Below, piece after piece: positions 51,131-59,782 of a stretch of 64,000 nt of DNA. The notes below the pieces were generated by a model. The model saw nothing but the letters and a program-made list of their open reading frames with translations. It made no database searches and was not told where the DNA came from. Made by a program: the position numbers and the translations under genes. Each line of letters opens with the position of its first letter. Within the stretch, counting starts at the first letter, position 1. Source of the stretch: Thauera sp. GDN1 (GTDB taxonomy: Bacteria > Pseudomonadota > Gammaproteobacteria > Burkholderiales > Rhodocyclaceae); NCBI RefSeq assembly GCF_029223545.1, contig NZ_CP097870.1, positions 1,178,001 to 1,242,000 on the forward strand, written 5' to 3'.

Positions 51131-51168
51131 GATACTTGTAAGTTGATGGTGATGTATCATTGAGTATC
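51131..51168. promoter_or_regulatory. GATAC-N28-GTATC dyad at the paaX promoter
   Basis: GATAC 51131-51135 and GTATC 51164-51168 are 28 nt apart, with an extra GTATC at 51154-51158. On the plus strand, TTGATG (51143-51148), 16 nt and TATCAC (51165-51170) form a plausible promoter in the same register as at paaN. Confidence 0.6.
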
Positions 51169-51388
51169 ACAAAAACATCCCTGGAGCTTGCTCCCGCCAG
51201 GCCCCGGGGCGCAGGCGCCTCCGCTGCCATCCGCGCCGCCTTTGCGCCCGCCGGTCCGGCAACGACTCCCTCGATCCTCGATGCTCATGACCCATTCGCT
51301 CCTTCCCGCGCGCCGTCCGGGCGCTAGGCGTCACGCCACGGAATCGATAGACTTCCGCCCCCCAGGCGCCGGTCACGAAATTCAGCCC

Positions 51389-52336
51389 GTGAGCACATCC
51401 ATCCAAGACCGTCTCGAAGCGTTTCGCAAGCAGGACCGCATCCAGGCAGGGTCGCTGATCATCTCCGTCTTCGGCGACGCAGTCGTGCCGAGGGGCGCGC
51501 GCGTCTGGCTGGGCAGCCTCATCCGTCTGCTCGAGCCGCTGGGCTTGAACGAGCGTCTGGTGCGGACCTCGGTGTTCCGTCTCGTGCGCGACGAGTGGTT
51601 GTGCAGCGAGCCGCGTGGCCGCCGTACCGACTATCTGCTGACCGCCTCGGGCATGCAGCGCATCGAGGAGGCCTCGCGCCGCATCTACGCGTCCCATGCG
51701 CAGGTCTGGGACCGGCGCTGGCGGCTGATCCTCACGGTCGGCGAGCTTGCCGCCAAGGATCGGGAGCGCTTGCGCAAGGCGCTGTTCTGGCAGGGCTTCG
51801 GCACCCTGAACGGGGACTGTTTCGTGCATCCGAGCGCGGATCTGATCGGCGCCTTCGACGCGCTGGTGGGGGAGGGGCTGGGGGCGCTGCTGCCGAGGCT
51901 CAAGCCGCTGATGGCGGCCGAGGCGGCATCGGGGACGGCGGCGAGCGATGCCGACCTGGTGCACGCGGCATGGAATCTCGAACGCCTGGCCGCCACCTAT
52001 CGGGATTTCGTCGCGCGCTATCAGCCGATCCTCGCCCAGTTGCGTGACGGTGCGGGCGAGACCGACGACGAAAGCGCCTTCCTGCTGCGGGTGCTGCTCA
52101 TCCACGATTTCCGGCGGCTGCTGCTGCGCGACCCCGGTCTGCCCGACGTGCTGCTTGCCGGCGACTGGCCCGGTCAGCGTGCGCGGCTCCTGTGCCGCGA
52201 ACTCTATCGCCGTCTGCTCGCCGCCTCCGAGCGTCACATCGACGCGCACTTCCAGCTCGCCGACGGCCGCACGCCCGAGGCGTCGTCCCGGCTTTTCGAG
52301 CGTTTCCAGGACGCGGATCCGCTGCTCGGCGGCTGA
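51389..52336 (+). CDS. paaX: PaaX-family transcriptional repressor
   Basis: PaaX represses paa genes and is released by phenylacetyl-CoA in enterobacteria. The 315-residue product has the N-terminal winged helix (RIQAGSLIISVFGDAV, GLNERLVRTSVFRLVRDEWL), the central region WDRRWRLILTV and the C-terminal VLLIHDFRRLLLRDPGLPD. GTG 51389 begins at the family's usual N-terminus and gives the normal length; no good ribosome site is visible, and longer in-frame starts exist from 51188. The predicted leader is about 210 nt. Confidence 0.9.
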   Translation: MSTSIQDRLEAFRKQDRIQAGSLIISVFGDAVVPRGARVWLGSLIRLLEPLGLNERLVRTSVFRLVRDEWLCSEPRGRRTDYLLTASGMQRIEEASRRIYASHAQVWDRRWRLILTVGELAAKDRERLRKALFWQGFGTLNGDCFVHPSADLIGAFDALVGEGLGALLPRLKPLMAAEAASGTAASDADLVHAAWNLERLAATYRDFVARYQPILAQLRDGAGETDDESAFLLRVLLIHDFRRLLLRDPGLPDVLLAGDWPGQRARLLCRELYRRLLAASERHIDAHFQLADGRTPEASSRLFERFQDADPLLGG

Positions 52337-52438
52337 GTCGCCGACGCGTCGCGCGCGCGACCGTTCATCCGGGGCGCGGGCTGGCGGCGGGCGTTGCGCG
52401 TGCATGTCCGCGCTCACCGGGCCGATGCGCGTTCGCGC

Positions 52439-53056
52439 TCAGTCTTCCTTGTTGCGCAATGCCACCAGCGGCACCACGTCGGGCATGTGGATGCGCTTGC
52501 GGTCGGGTTCCGCCGCGGTCAGCGGCGTGGTTTCCTGCATGGTCGCCAGGCTGCGGCGGGCGAGATCCTGGTAGGTCGCGGTGCCTTCGCTCTTCCAGCG
52601 GACCTCCTCGTCGGTCAGGGCCCGGATCACCTTCGCCGGCATGCCGGCCACCAGCACGCGCGGCGGAATTTCCGCGCCGGCCTTGACGAAGGCCGAGGCG
52701 GCGACGATCGAGGCTTCGCCGATCACCGCGTTGTCCATGATCACCGCGTTCATCCCGACCAGCGCATTGCGTCCCACCCGGCAGCCGTGCAGGACGGCGC
52801 CGTGGCCGATGTGGCCATCCTCCTCGACCACGGTGTCGGTGCCGGGGAAGCCGTGCATCACGCAGGTGTCCTGGATGTTCGAGCCGCGCTCGAGGATCAG
52901 GCGGCCGAAGTCGCCGCGCAGGCTGGCGCACGGGCCGACGTAGCAGCCCGGGCCGACGATCACGTCGCCGATCAGTACCGCGGAGGGGTGGACATAGGCG
53001 GTCGGATCCACCACCGGCACGATCCCGTCGATCGCATAGACTTTCAATTGGGTCAT
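52439..53056 (-). CDS. paaY: PaaY, hexapeptide-repeat thioesterase/carbonic-anhydrase-like protein
   Basis: Left-handed beta-helix protein that hydrolyses toxic acyl-CoA side products of the Paa pathway. The 205-residue product shows repeated hexapeptides ([46 protein letters not shown]) and zinc-type histidines (HIGHGAVLH). It is convergent with paaX and divergent from the IclR gene. Confidence 0.93.
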   Translation of the reverse strand: MTQLKVYAIDGIVPVVDPTAYVHPSAVLIGDVIVGPGCYVGPCASLRGDFGRLILERGSNIQDTCVMHGFPGTDTVVEEDGHIGHGAVLHGCRVGRNALVGMNAVIMDNAVIGEASIVAASAFVKAGAEIPPRVLVAGMPAKVIRALTDEEVRWKSEGTATYQDLARRSLATMQETTPLTAAEPDRKRIHMPDVVPLVALRNKED

Positions 53057-53136
53057 TGCTGTTCTCCTGAAACTCGACTTATGTTACATATAAAGAAAAC
53101 AATTCTTCAATAAGTAATTTTATGGGCGAGGCGACG

Positions 53137-53952
53137 ATGAGTGAGGAACTGGACGGCAAGCATGGCGTGCAATCCCTCGAGGTGGGCATGAGCATCCTGC
53201 GTGCGATGGTCACCGGCAAGCGCTCGATGATGCTCAAGGACATCGCCCTCGCGGCGGACATGCCGCCCTCGAAGGCGCACCGCTATCTCGTCAGCCTGAT
53301 CCGCAGCGGTCTCGTCGAGCAGGACCGGCTGACCTCGCGCTACGACCTCGGTCCCTTCGCCCTCAATCTCGGCCTGGTTGCCCTCGATCGGGTGGATCGC
53401 ATCCGTCTCGGCCTCGCCGCCATCAGTGAATTGCGCGACCTCACCAACGAGACGGTCTCGCTCGCGGTGTGGAACGAGCGCGGGCCGGTCGTCGTGCGCT
53501 GGGAGCGTCCGCGTCGGCCGATCACCGTCAACGTGCTGACCGGCACCAGCCTCAGCCTGCTCGGTTCGGCCGCGGGACGGGTGTTCGCGGCCTGGCTGCC
53601 GGAGCAGCAGACCGAGGCGCTGCTGCTGCGCGAGATCGAATCCGGCCGGGTGCCCGAGGGCATCAGGACGATCGAGGATGCACGCCGCCTGCTCGCCGAG
53701 GTTCGCGAGCACGGTGTTGCGGTGATCTCCAGCGGTTATTTCGCCCCCGGCGTCGAGGCCGCCGCTGCGCCGGTGTTCAACTTCAAGAACGAGATCAACA
53801 TGAGCATCGCCCTCGTCGGCGTCGAGGGGACGCTCGATCTGAGCGAGCACAGTCCGGCGCTCGCTGCGCTGAAGGACGCCTGTGTGGCGCTGTCGGCGCG
53901 GCTCGGTGCGACCGCGCTTCCGGCCGCGGCGGCAGGCGAGGGCGCGGACTGA
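53137..53952 (+). CDS. IclR-family transcriptional regulator
   Basis: The 271-residue product has an N-terminal winged helix (VQSLEVGMSILRAMV, LKDIALAADMPPSKAHRYLVSLIRSG) and an IclR effector domain (LLGSAAGRVFAAWLPE, PVFNFKNEINMSIALVG). ATG 53137 is preferred because GCGAGG lies just upstream; ATG 53122 lacks a ribosome site. IclR regulators commonly control aromatic catabolism and transport. A likely target is the transporter operon, whose promoter carries a TAGAAC/GTTCTA palindrome. Confidence 0.9.
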   Translation: MSEELDGKHGVQSLEVGMSILRAMVTGKRSMMLKDIALAADMPPSKAHRYLVSLIRSGLVEQDRLTSRYDLGPFALNLGLVALDRVDRIRLGLAAISELRDLTNETVSLAVWNERGPVVVRWERPRRPITVNVLTGTSLSLLGSAAGRVFAAWLPEQQTEALLLREIESGRVPEGIRTIEDARRLLAEVREHGVAVISSGYFAPGVEAAAAPVFNFKNEINMSIALVGVEGTLDLSEHSPALAALKDACVALSARLGATALPAAAAGEGAD

Positions 53953-53988
53953 GCTGCGAAGGCTGCGGCTACGGGATGCGGTCGAATC

Positions 53989-54024
53989 GATACATTTTTT
54001 TTTGTTGACTCGTTCTTTTGTATC
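53989..54024. promoter_or_regulatory. GATAC-N26-GTATC dyad upstream of the ABC transporter
   Basis: GATAC 53989-53993 and GTATC 54020-54024, spaced by 26 nt, flank a nine-T run and the TTGACT -35. This fourth member of the dyad family has a spacer two nt shorter. Confidence 0.5.
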
Positions 54025-54033
54025 ATTTCTAAT
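54005..54033 (+). promoter_or_regulatory. Promoter of the ABC transporter operon
   Basis: TTGACT (54005-54010), 17 nt and TCTAAT (54028-54033). The predicted start near 54040 leaves a leader of about 105 nt. The GTATC arm lies between the two boxes. Confidence 0.65.
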
Positions 54034-54036
54034 TAC

Positions 54037-54050
54037 TAGAACAAGTTCTA
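54037..54050. promoter_or_regulatory. TAGAAC-AA-GTTCTA palindrome near the predicted transcription start
   Basis: A perfect 6-bp dyad with a 2-nt spacer overlaps the expected +1 of the transporter promoter. This is a size typical of IclR-family operators and a position typical of repression. The adjacent IclR gene is the best candidate. Confidence 0.55.
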
Positions 54051-54144
54051 TATTTCAGAACCAAATGCCGCAGCAGCAGCGGCGCGCCAACGACTCGCCG
54101 GATCAGGCGCACCGGCAATCGGCCCCATCACTGGAGGAGACACC

Positions 54145-55293
54145 ATGAAACTGCGTACCACCCTGCTGGCCGCCATCGGCCTCGCATTCGCCGCCACCGC
54201 CGCCCAGGCCGAGATCAAGGTCGGCGTCGTGCTGTCGGCCACCGGCCCTGCGGCCTCGCTCGGCATCCCGGAAAAGAACACGATCTCCCTGCTGCCGACC
54301 ACGATCGGTGGCGAGAAGGTCAGCTATATCGTGCTCGACGACGCCTCCGACACCACGACCGCGGTCAAGAACGCACGCAAGCTGGTCGCCGAGGACAAGG
54401 TCGACGTCATCGTCGGTACCACCACCAGTCCGGCTTCGCTGGCGATGATCGACGTCGCGGCCGAAACCCAGACGCCGATGATCTCGATGGCGGCCTCGGC
54501 CCGCATCGTCTCGCCGATGGACGACAAGAAGCGCTGGATCTTCAAGACCCCGCAGAACGACCAGCAGATGGCCTCGGCGATCATCGAGCACATGGGCGCC
54601 AGCAACATCAAGAAGGTGTCCTTCATCGGCTTCGCCAACGCCTATGGCGAAGGCTGGTACGAGCAGTTCAAGAAGCTGGCCGAAGCCAAGGGCATCGAGA
54701 TCGTTGCCAACGAGCGCTTCAACCCCGCCGACACCTCGGTGACCGGTCAGGCGCTCAAGCTGATGTCGGTGAAGCCCGACGCGGTGTTCATCGCCGGCTC
54801 CGGCACCCCGTCGGCGCTGCCGCAGAAGACGCTGCGCGAGCGCGGCTACAAGGGCCCGATCTACCAGACCCACGGTGTTGCCAATAACGACTTCCTGCGC
54901 ATCTGCGGCAAGGACTGCGAAGGCACGCTGCTGCCGGTCGGCCCGGTGCAGATGGCGCGCAGCCTGCCCGACAGCCACCCGGTGAAGGCCACCGCGCTGG
55001 CCTATGTCGAGAAGTACGAGGCCGCCAACGGCGCGGGTTCGGTGTCGAGTTTCGGCGCCTACGCCTGGGATGCCGGCGTGCTGCTGCAGGCTGCGGTGCC
55101 GAACGCCCTCAAGGCCGCCAAGCCGGGCAGCGCGGAGTTCCGTGCCGCGCTGCGCGACGCGCTCGAAGGCGTCAAGGAAGTCGCCGGCGCCACCGGCATC
55201 TACTCGATGAGCGCGGAAGACCATCTCGGTCTGGACGACCGTTCGCGCGTGATGATCGAGATCCGCAACGGCACCTGGTCGCTGCTGAAGTAA
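54145..55293 (+). CDS. Periplasmic substrate-binding protein, Liv/aromatic-acid ABC transporter
   Basis: The 382-residue product has a signal peptide (MKLRTTLLAAIGLAFAATAAQA, residues 1-22) followed by EIKVGVVLSATGPAASLGI, typical of type I periplasmic binding proteins of the branched-chain amino-acid family. In aromatic-degrading betaproteobacteria such proteins often bind aromatic acids. Position beside paaX, paaY and the IclR gene suggests phenylacetate or a related aromatic acid; the ligand is not known. GGAGG precedes the ATG. Confidence 0.92.
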   Translation: MKLRTTLLAAIGLAFAATAAQAEIKVGVVLSATGPAASLGIPEKNTISLLPTTIGGEKVSYIVLDDASDTTTAVKNARKLVAEDKVDVIVGTTTSPASLAMIDVAAETQTPMISMAASARIVSPMDDKKRWIFKTPQNDQQMASAIIEHMGASNIKKVSFIGFANAYGEGWYEQFKKLAEAKGIEIVANERFNPADTSVTGQALKLMSVKPDAVFIAGSGTPSALPQKTLRERGYKGPIYQTHGVANNDFLRICGKDCEGTLLPVGPVQMARSLPDSHPVKATALAYVEKYEAANGAGSVSSFGAYAWDAGVLLQAAVPNALKAAKPGSAEFRAALRDALEGVKEVAGATGIYSMSAEDHLGLDDRSRVMIEIRNGTWSLLK

Positions 55294-55415
55294 TCGCTTG
55301 AACGGGCGCGGGGCGTGCATGCGCCTCGCGCCCGCTTTGCCTTGCCGGCCGGGCCGGCGCGAGGAATGAAGAGCAGCCGGCGGTCGATGACCGCGGGCGA
55401 AGACGGGGCGTATCC

Positions 55416-56453
55416 ATGGATTTCTCAATTGCACTGATCCTGGGCCAGGACGGCATCACCAACGGCGCGATCTACGCGCTCTTGGCGCTGGCGCTGGTGC
55501 TGGTGTTCGCGGTCACGCGGGTGATCTTCATCCAGCAGGGCGAGTTCGTGGCCTACGGGGCGCTGACGCTGGCGATGATGCAGTCGGGGGCGACGCCGGC
55601 CACGGTGTGGCTGCTGGTGGCGATGGGGGTGCTGGTGACCGTGCTCGACGGCGCCCGTGCCTTGAAGGCCGGCCAGGGTCGCCGCGCCGCCGCGGTGGCG
55701 GGCTGGAACCTGGCGTACCCGCTGGCGCTGGCCGGGCTGCTGGCGACGACGGCGGCCAATGAGCTGCCGCTGGCGCTGCAGGTCGTGCTGACGCTGGCGA
55801 TCGTGGTCCCGATGGGGCCGATGATGTACCGCCTGATGTACCAGCCGATCGCCTCCGCCCCGGTGCTGATCCTGCTGATCGTCTCGGTGGCGCTGCACAT
55901 CGCGATGGTCGGGCTGGGGCTGCTGTTCTTCGGCGCCGAAGGCCAGAGGACGCCCACCTTCAGCGACGCGAGCTTCGAGCTCGGCCCGCTGATGGTCTCC
56001 GGGCAGACGCTGTGGGTGCTGGTGGTGTCGGTGCTCTTGATCGTGGCGCTGTACCAGTTCTTCGAGCGCACGCTCTACGGCAAGGCGCTGCGCGCGACCG
56101 CGATCAACCGCGTGGGCGCGCAGCTGATGGGGATCTCGCCCGCGCTCGCCGGCAAGCTGACGTTTTTCCTGGCCGCCTTCATCGGCGCGCTCTCGGGCGT
56201 GCTGATCGCCCCGATCACCACCATCTACTACGACACCGGCTTCCTGATCGGCCTGAAGGGCTTCGTCGCCGCCATCATCGGCGGCCTGGCGAGCTACCCG
56301 CTGGCCGCCGCGGGTGCGCTGGTGGTGGGGCTGCTCGAAGCCTTCGCCTCCTTCTGGGCCAGTGCCTACAAGGAAGTCATCGTCTTCACCCTGATCATTC
56401 CCGTGCTGCTGTGGCGTTCGCTGACCAGCCACCACGTGGAGGAAGAAGAATGA
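55416..56453 (+). CDS. livH: LivH-type ABC transporter permease
   Basis: The 345-residue inner-membrane permease has about eight to nine hydrophobic segments. Signature segments are NGAIYALLALALVLVF, RVIFIQQGEFVAYGAL, the EAA-like RATAINRVGAQLMGI and YYDTGFLIGLKGFVAAIIGGL. It follows the binding-protein gene by 122 nt and overlaps the next gene in an ATGA junction. Confidence 0.93.
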   Translation: MDFSIALILGQDGITNGAIYALLALALVLVFAVTRVIFIQQGEFVAYGALTLAMMQSGATPATVWLLVAMGVLVTVLDGARALKAGQGRRAAAVAGWNLAYPLALAGLLATTAANELPLALQVVLTLAIVVPMGPMMYRLMYQPIASAPVLILLIVSVALHIAMVGLGLLFFGAEGQRTPTFSDASFELGPLMVSGQTLWVLVVSVLLIVALYQFFERTLYGKALRATAINRVGAQLMGISPALAGKLTFFLAAFIGALSGVLIAPITTIYYDTGFLIGLKGFVAAIIGGLASYPLAAAGALVVGLLEAFASFWASAYKEVIVFTLIIPVLLWRSLTSHHVEEEE

Positions 56454-58243
56454 GAACCGACCGTCTGGTGCTGGGAGTCTTCCTGGCCGTGCTGCTGGCG
56501 GTGCCGGCGGTGCTGTCGCCGTACTACGTCACGCTGCTGAACTACATCGGCCTCTATGCGATGGTCGCGCTCGGGCTGGTGCTGCTGACCGGCGTGGGCG
56601 GGCTCACGAGCTTCGGCCAGGCCGCCTTCGTGGGCCTGGGGGCCTACACCACCGCCGCGCTCACCACCGCGACCGATCTGCCGTCGTGGATCGCCTGGGT
56701 GGGCGCCTCGCCCTGGCTCACGCTGGTGGCGGGCCTCGTCCTCACCGCGGTGGTGGCGGTGCTGATCGGCTCGCTCACGCTCAAGCTCTCGGGCCACTTC
56801 CTGCCCCTGGGCACGATCGCCTGGGGCATCAGCCTGTACTTCCTCTTCGGCACCATGGCGAGCCTGGGCGGGCACACCGGCATCAGCGGCATCCCGGCGA
56901 TCAGCCTCTTTGGCTGGACGCTCGACGACGGCGGCGAGATCTACTACCTGATCTGGGCCTTCCTGCTCGTGGCCATGCTCACCACCCACAACCTGCTCGA
57001 CTCGCGCGAAGGCCGTGCCATCCGCGCCCTGAAGGGCGGGCGGGTGATGGCCGAGGCGATGGGCGTGGATACCGGGCGCGCGCGCATGATCATCTTCGTC
57101 ATCGCCGCACTGCTCGCCTGTGCCTCGGGCTGGCTGTACGCGCACATGCAGCGCTTCGTCAATCCGACCCCGTTCGGCGTGCACATCGGCATCGAGTACC
57201 TCTTCATGGCGGTGGTCGGCGGTGCCGGCTACGTGTGGGGCGCGATCGTCGGCGCCGGCGTCATCACCGTGCTCAAGCAGTGGCTGCAGGACTGGTTGCC
57301 GACGCTTCTGGGCGCGAGCGGCAACTTCGAGATGATCGTGTTCGGCATCCTGATGGTGCTGGTGCTGCACCGAGCCCGCGAGGGCGTGTGGCCGATCCTC
57401 AAGAAGCTGGTGCCGGTGCGCGCCATCCACAAGCAGATCGACCCCAAGGCCGAGAACCTGCCGCGGCGCACGCTCCCCAAGGCCGGCGAGCTCATCCTCG
57501 AGGCGAAGAACGTCACCCGCAAGTTCGGCGGCCTGGTGGCCAACAACGACATGAGCCTGGAGGTGCGCGCGGGCGAGATCCTGGCGCTGATCGGTCCCAA
57601 CGGCGCGGGCAAGAGCACCATGTTCAACCAGATCTCGGGCGTCGACACCCCGACCTCGGGCGAGGTGCTGTTCCTGGGCAAGCCGGTGGCCGGCCACGAC
57701 TCGCGCGAGATCGCCCGCCTGGGCATGAGCCGCACCTTCCAGCATGTGAAGCTGCTGCCGACCATGACCGTGCTCGAGAACGTCGCCATCGGCGCGCACC
57801 TGAGGAGCGGCAAGGGCGTGCTGAGTTCGGCCTGGCGCCTGGACCGGGCGGAAGAAGCGCGCATCCTCAAGGAAGCCGCCTACCAGATCGAGCGCGTGGG
57901 CCTGAAGGAGCACATGTTCGACGAAGCCGGCAGCCTGGCCCTGGGCCAGCAGCGCATCCTCGAGATCGCGCGCGCGCTGTGCGCCGACCCCTGCCTGCTG
58001 CTCTTGGACGAGCCTGCCGCCGGCCTGCGCTTCAAGGAGAAGGAAGCGCTCGGCGAGCTGCTGCGAAAGCTGCGTTCGGAGGGCATGGCCACGCTGATCG
58101 TCGAGCATGACATGGACTTCGTGATGAACCTGGTCGATCGCGTGGTGGTGATGGAGTTCGGCCAGAAGATCGCCGAGGGCCTGCCCGACGAGATCCAGCA
58201 GAACCCGGCGGTGCTCGAAGCCTATCTGGGCGGCGTGGAGTGA
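56450..58243 (+). CDS. livMG: Fused LivM permease - LivG ATPase
   Basis: This is a single 597-residue product. Residues 1-310 form the LivM-type permease ([40 protein letters not shown]); residues about 345-597 form the LivG ATPase with Walker [10 protein letters not shown], signature LALGQQR, Walker [12 protein letters not shown] and switch His in IVEHDMDFV. The joining linker is smooth ([18 protein letters not shown]), so this is a genuine fusion, as occurs in other betaproteobacterial transporters, not a sequencing error. Confidence 0.92.
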   Translation: MRTDRLVLGVFLAVLLAVPAVLSPYYVTLLNYIGLYAMVALGLVLLTGVGGLTSFGQAAFVGLGAYTTAALTTATDLPSWIAWVGASPWLTLVAGLVLTAVVAVLIGSLTLKLSGHFLPLGTIAWGISLYFLFGTMASLGGHTGISGIPAISLFGWTLDDGGEIYYLIWAFLLVAMLTTHNLLDSREGRAIRALKGGRVMAEAMGVDTGRARMIIFVIAALLACASGWLYAHMQRFVNPTPFGVHIGIEYLFMAVVGGAGYVWGAIVGAGVITVLKQWLQDWLPTLLGASGNFEMIVFGILMVLVLHRAREGVWPILKKLVPVRAIHKQIDPKAENLPRRTLPKAGELILEAKNVTRKFGGLVANNDMSLEVRAGEILALIGPNGAGKSTMFNQISGVDTPTSGEVLFLGKPVAGHDSREIARLGMSRTFQHVKLLPTMTVLENVAIGAHLRSGKGVLSSAWRLDRAEEARILKEAAYQIERVGLKEHMFDEAGSLALGQQRILEIARALCADPCLLLLDEPAAGLRFKEKEALGELLRKLRSEGMATLIVEHDMDFVMNLVDRVVVMEFGQKIAEGLPDEIQQNPAVLEAYLGGVE

Positions 58244-58257
58244 GCGAGGAGAACGCG

Positions 58258-59046
58258 ATGACACAACAAACGCAAGCCGTAGCCTCGAACGCGGGCGCGA
58301 AGAACCCGGTGCTCGAGGTCAAGGACCTCACCGTGTCCTACGGCAAGGTCGAGGCGCTTACCGGTGCCAGCCTGACCGTGGGCGAGGGCCAGATCGTGAC
58401 CGTGATCGGCCCCAACGGCGCGGGCAAGACGACGATGCTCTCCGCGATCATGGGCGTGCTCGGCAGCAAGGGGCGTGTCGCCTTCGACGGCAGCCTGGAA
58501 GTCGTGCCCGAGGTCGAGCGCATGGTCGCGCGCGGCATGAACCTGGTGCCCGAGAAGCGCGAGCTCTTCGGCGAGATGAGCGTCGAGGACAACCTGATCC
58601 TCGGCGCCTTCCAGCGCTACCGCATGGGCAAGCGCGACCACGCGCAGACGCTGGAAGAGGTCTATGCGCTGTTTCCGCGCCTCAAGGAGCGCCGCGACCA
58701 GCACGCCGGCACCATGTCGGGCGGCGAGCGGCAGATGCTGGCGGTGGGCCGCGCGCTGATGGCCAAACCGAAGCTGCTGATGCTCGACGAGCCCAGCCTC
58801 GGGCTGGCGCCGCTGATCGTGCGCGAGATCTTCCGCATCATCAGCGAACTCCGGCGACGGGGCGTGTCGATCCTGCTCGTCGAGCAGAACGCGCGCGCCG
58901 CGCTGCAGGTGGCCGACTACGCCTACGTGCTCGAGACCGGCCAGATCGCCATGCAGGGCCCGGCGCACGAACTGGCGGACGATCCGCGCGTGATCGAGGC
59001 CTACCTGGGCTTCGGCGGCAAGCACCAGGCGATGCTGTCGACCTGA
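58258..59046 (+). CDS. livF: LivF-type ABC transporter ATPase
   Basis: The 262-residue second ATPase has Walker [10 protein letters not shown], signature SGGERQM, Walker [12 protein letters not shown] and [14 protein letters not shown] 58258 follows GAGGAGA by 5 nt; an in-frame GTG at 58240 overlapping the previous stop is the alternative. With LivH and LivMG it completes the transporter. Confidence 0.93.
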   Translation: MTQQTQAVASNAGAKNPVLEVKDLTVSYGKVEALTGASLTVGEGQIVTVIGPNGAGKTTMLSAIMGVLGSKGRVAFDGSLEVVPEVERMVARGMNLVPEKRELFGEMSVEDNLILGAFQRYRMGKRDHAQTLEEVYALFPRLKERRDQHAGTMSGGERQMLAVGRALMAKPKLLMLDEPSLGLAPLIVREIFRIISELRRRGVSILLVEQNARAALQVADYAYVLETGQIAMQGPAHELADDPRVIEAYLGFGGKHQAMLST

Positions 59047-59074
59047 GCCCGATTCAACCGAAAAGGACACCCCC

Positions 59075-59674
59075 ATGGACGCGATGCGCATCCTGATGGA
59101 CGAACACCAGTCGCTGGCGGCGATCATCCACGCCATCCGCCACATGATCGGCGAGATCGGCGCGGGCCGCCTGCAGCCCGACCACAAGCTGCTCGAGGCG
59201 ATGGTGCATTACCTCGACGCCTATCCCGAGAAGCGCCACCACCCGAAGGAGGACGAATTCCTCTTCGGCCCGCTGCGCGCGCGCACGCACGACGCCGACG
59301 CCGCGCTCGACAGGCTCGAGGCCGAGCACGCCCAGGCCGACGCCCGCATCGCCGTGCTGGAGGCCGCGGTCAAGGCCTACGCGCAGGACCCGGCCGGTGG
59401 CTTCGAGGCCTTCAAGACCGCCTTCAACGACTACGCCGCCTTCTACCGCACCCACATGATGACCGAGGAGCGCGAGGTGCTGCCGCAGATCCGCAAGCAT
59501 TTCACCGCCGAGGACTGGGACCGTGCCAACGCCGGCTTCATCGCCGACGATCCGCTCTCCGGCACGCGGGCGACCGCCAAGGCCGGCGAGGAGGACTTCG
59601 CGCAGATCTTCTCCAAGCTCGTCGCCGCCGCCCCGGCGCCGATCGGGCTCGGCGCAGGACCGTACAAGGGCTGA
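59075..59674 (+). CDS. Hemerythrin-like domain protein
   Basis: The 199-residue cytoplasmic protein has a hemerythrin HHE-type metal pattern: MDEHQS, KRHHPKEDEF, AEHAQAD and YRTHMMTEEREV. A di-iron, oxygen- or NO-related role is possible. It is 28 nt after livF and probably co-transcribed with the transporter. This is a notable partner for an oxygenase pathway; the function is otherwise unknown. Confidence 0.88.
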   Translation: MDAMRILMDEHQSLAAIIHAIRHMIGEIGAGRLQPDHKLLEAMVHYLDAYPEKRHHPKEDEFLFGPLRARTHDADAALDRLEAEHAQADARIAVLEAAVKAYAQDPAGGFEAFKTAFNDYAAFYRTHMMTEEREVLPQIRKHFTAEDWDRANAGFIADDPLSGTRATAKAGEEDFAQIFSKLVAAAPAPIGLGAGPYKG

Positions 59675-59713
59675 GCGCGCGCGCCCTCGTCCCACGCCGG
59701 CGCGCGACCGGGC

Positions 59714-59719
59714 TAGAAT
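59714..59719 (+). promoter_or_regulatory. -10 element for argA
   Basis: TAGAAT in the context CGGGCTAGAATCCG, 64 nt before the chosen start. The same GCTAGAAT context recurs before yggX. Confidence 0.4.
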
Positions 59720-59782
59720 CCGTCATCGATTCCAGTCCGCCGGCTCGCCCCGTGTGTGCCCGGCTCCAACAGCGGTGAATGC

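Noticed and set aside
53994..54003. Terminator for the IclR gene at a nine-T run
   Set aside because: No stable hairpin precedes the run; it lies between the arms of the GATAC/GTATC dyad and next to the -35 of the transporter promoter.
56450..58243. Frameshift or assembly error joining livM and livG
   Set aside because: The linker is a plausible protein stretch, both domains are complete and such fusions are known in this transporter family.
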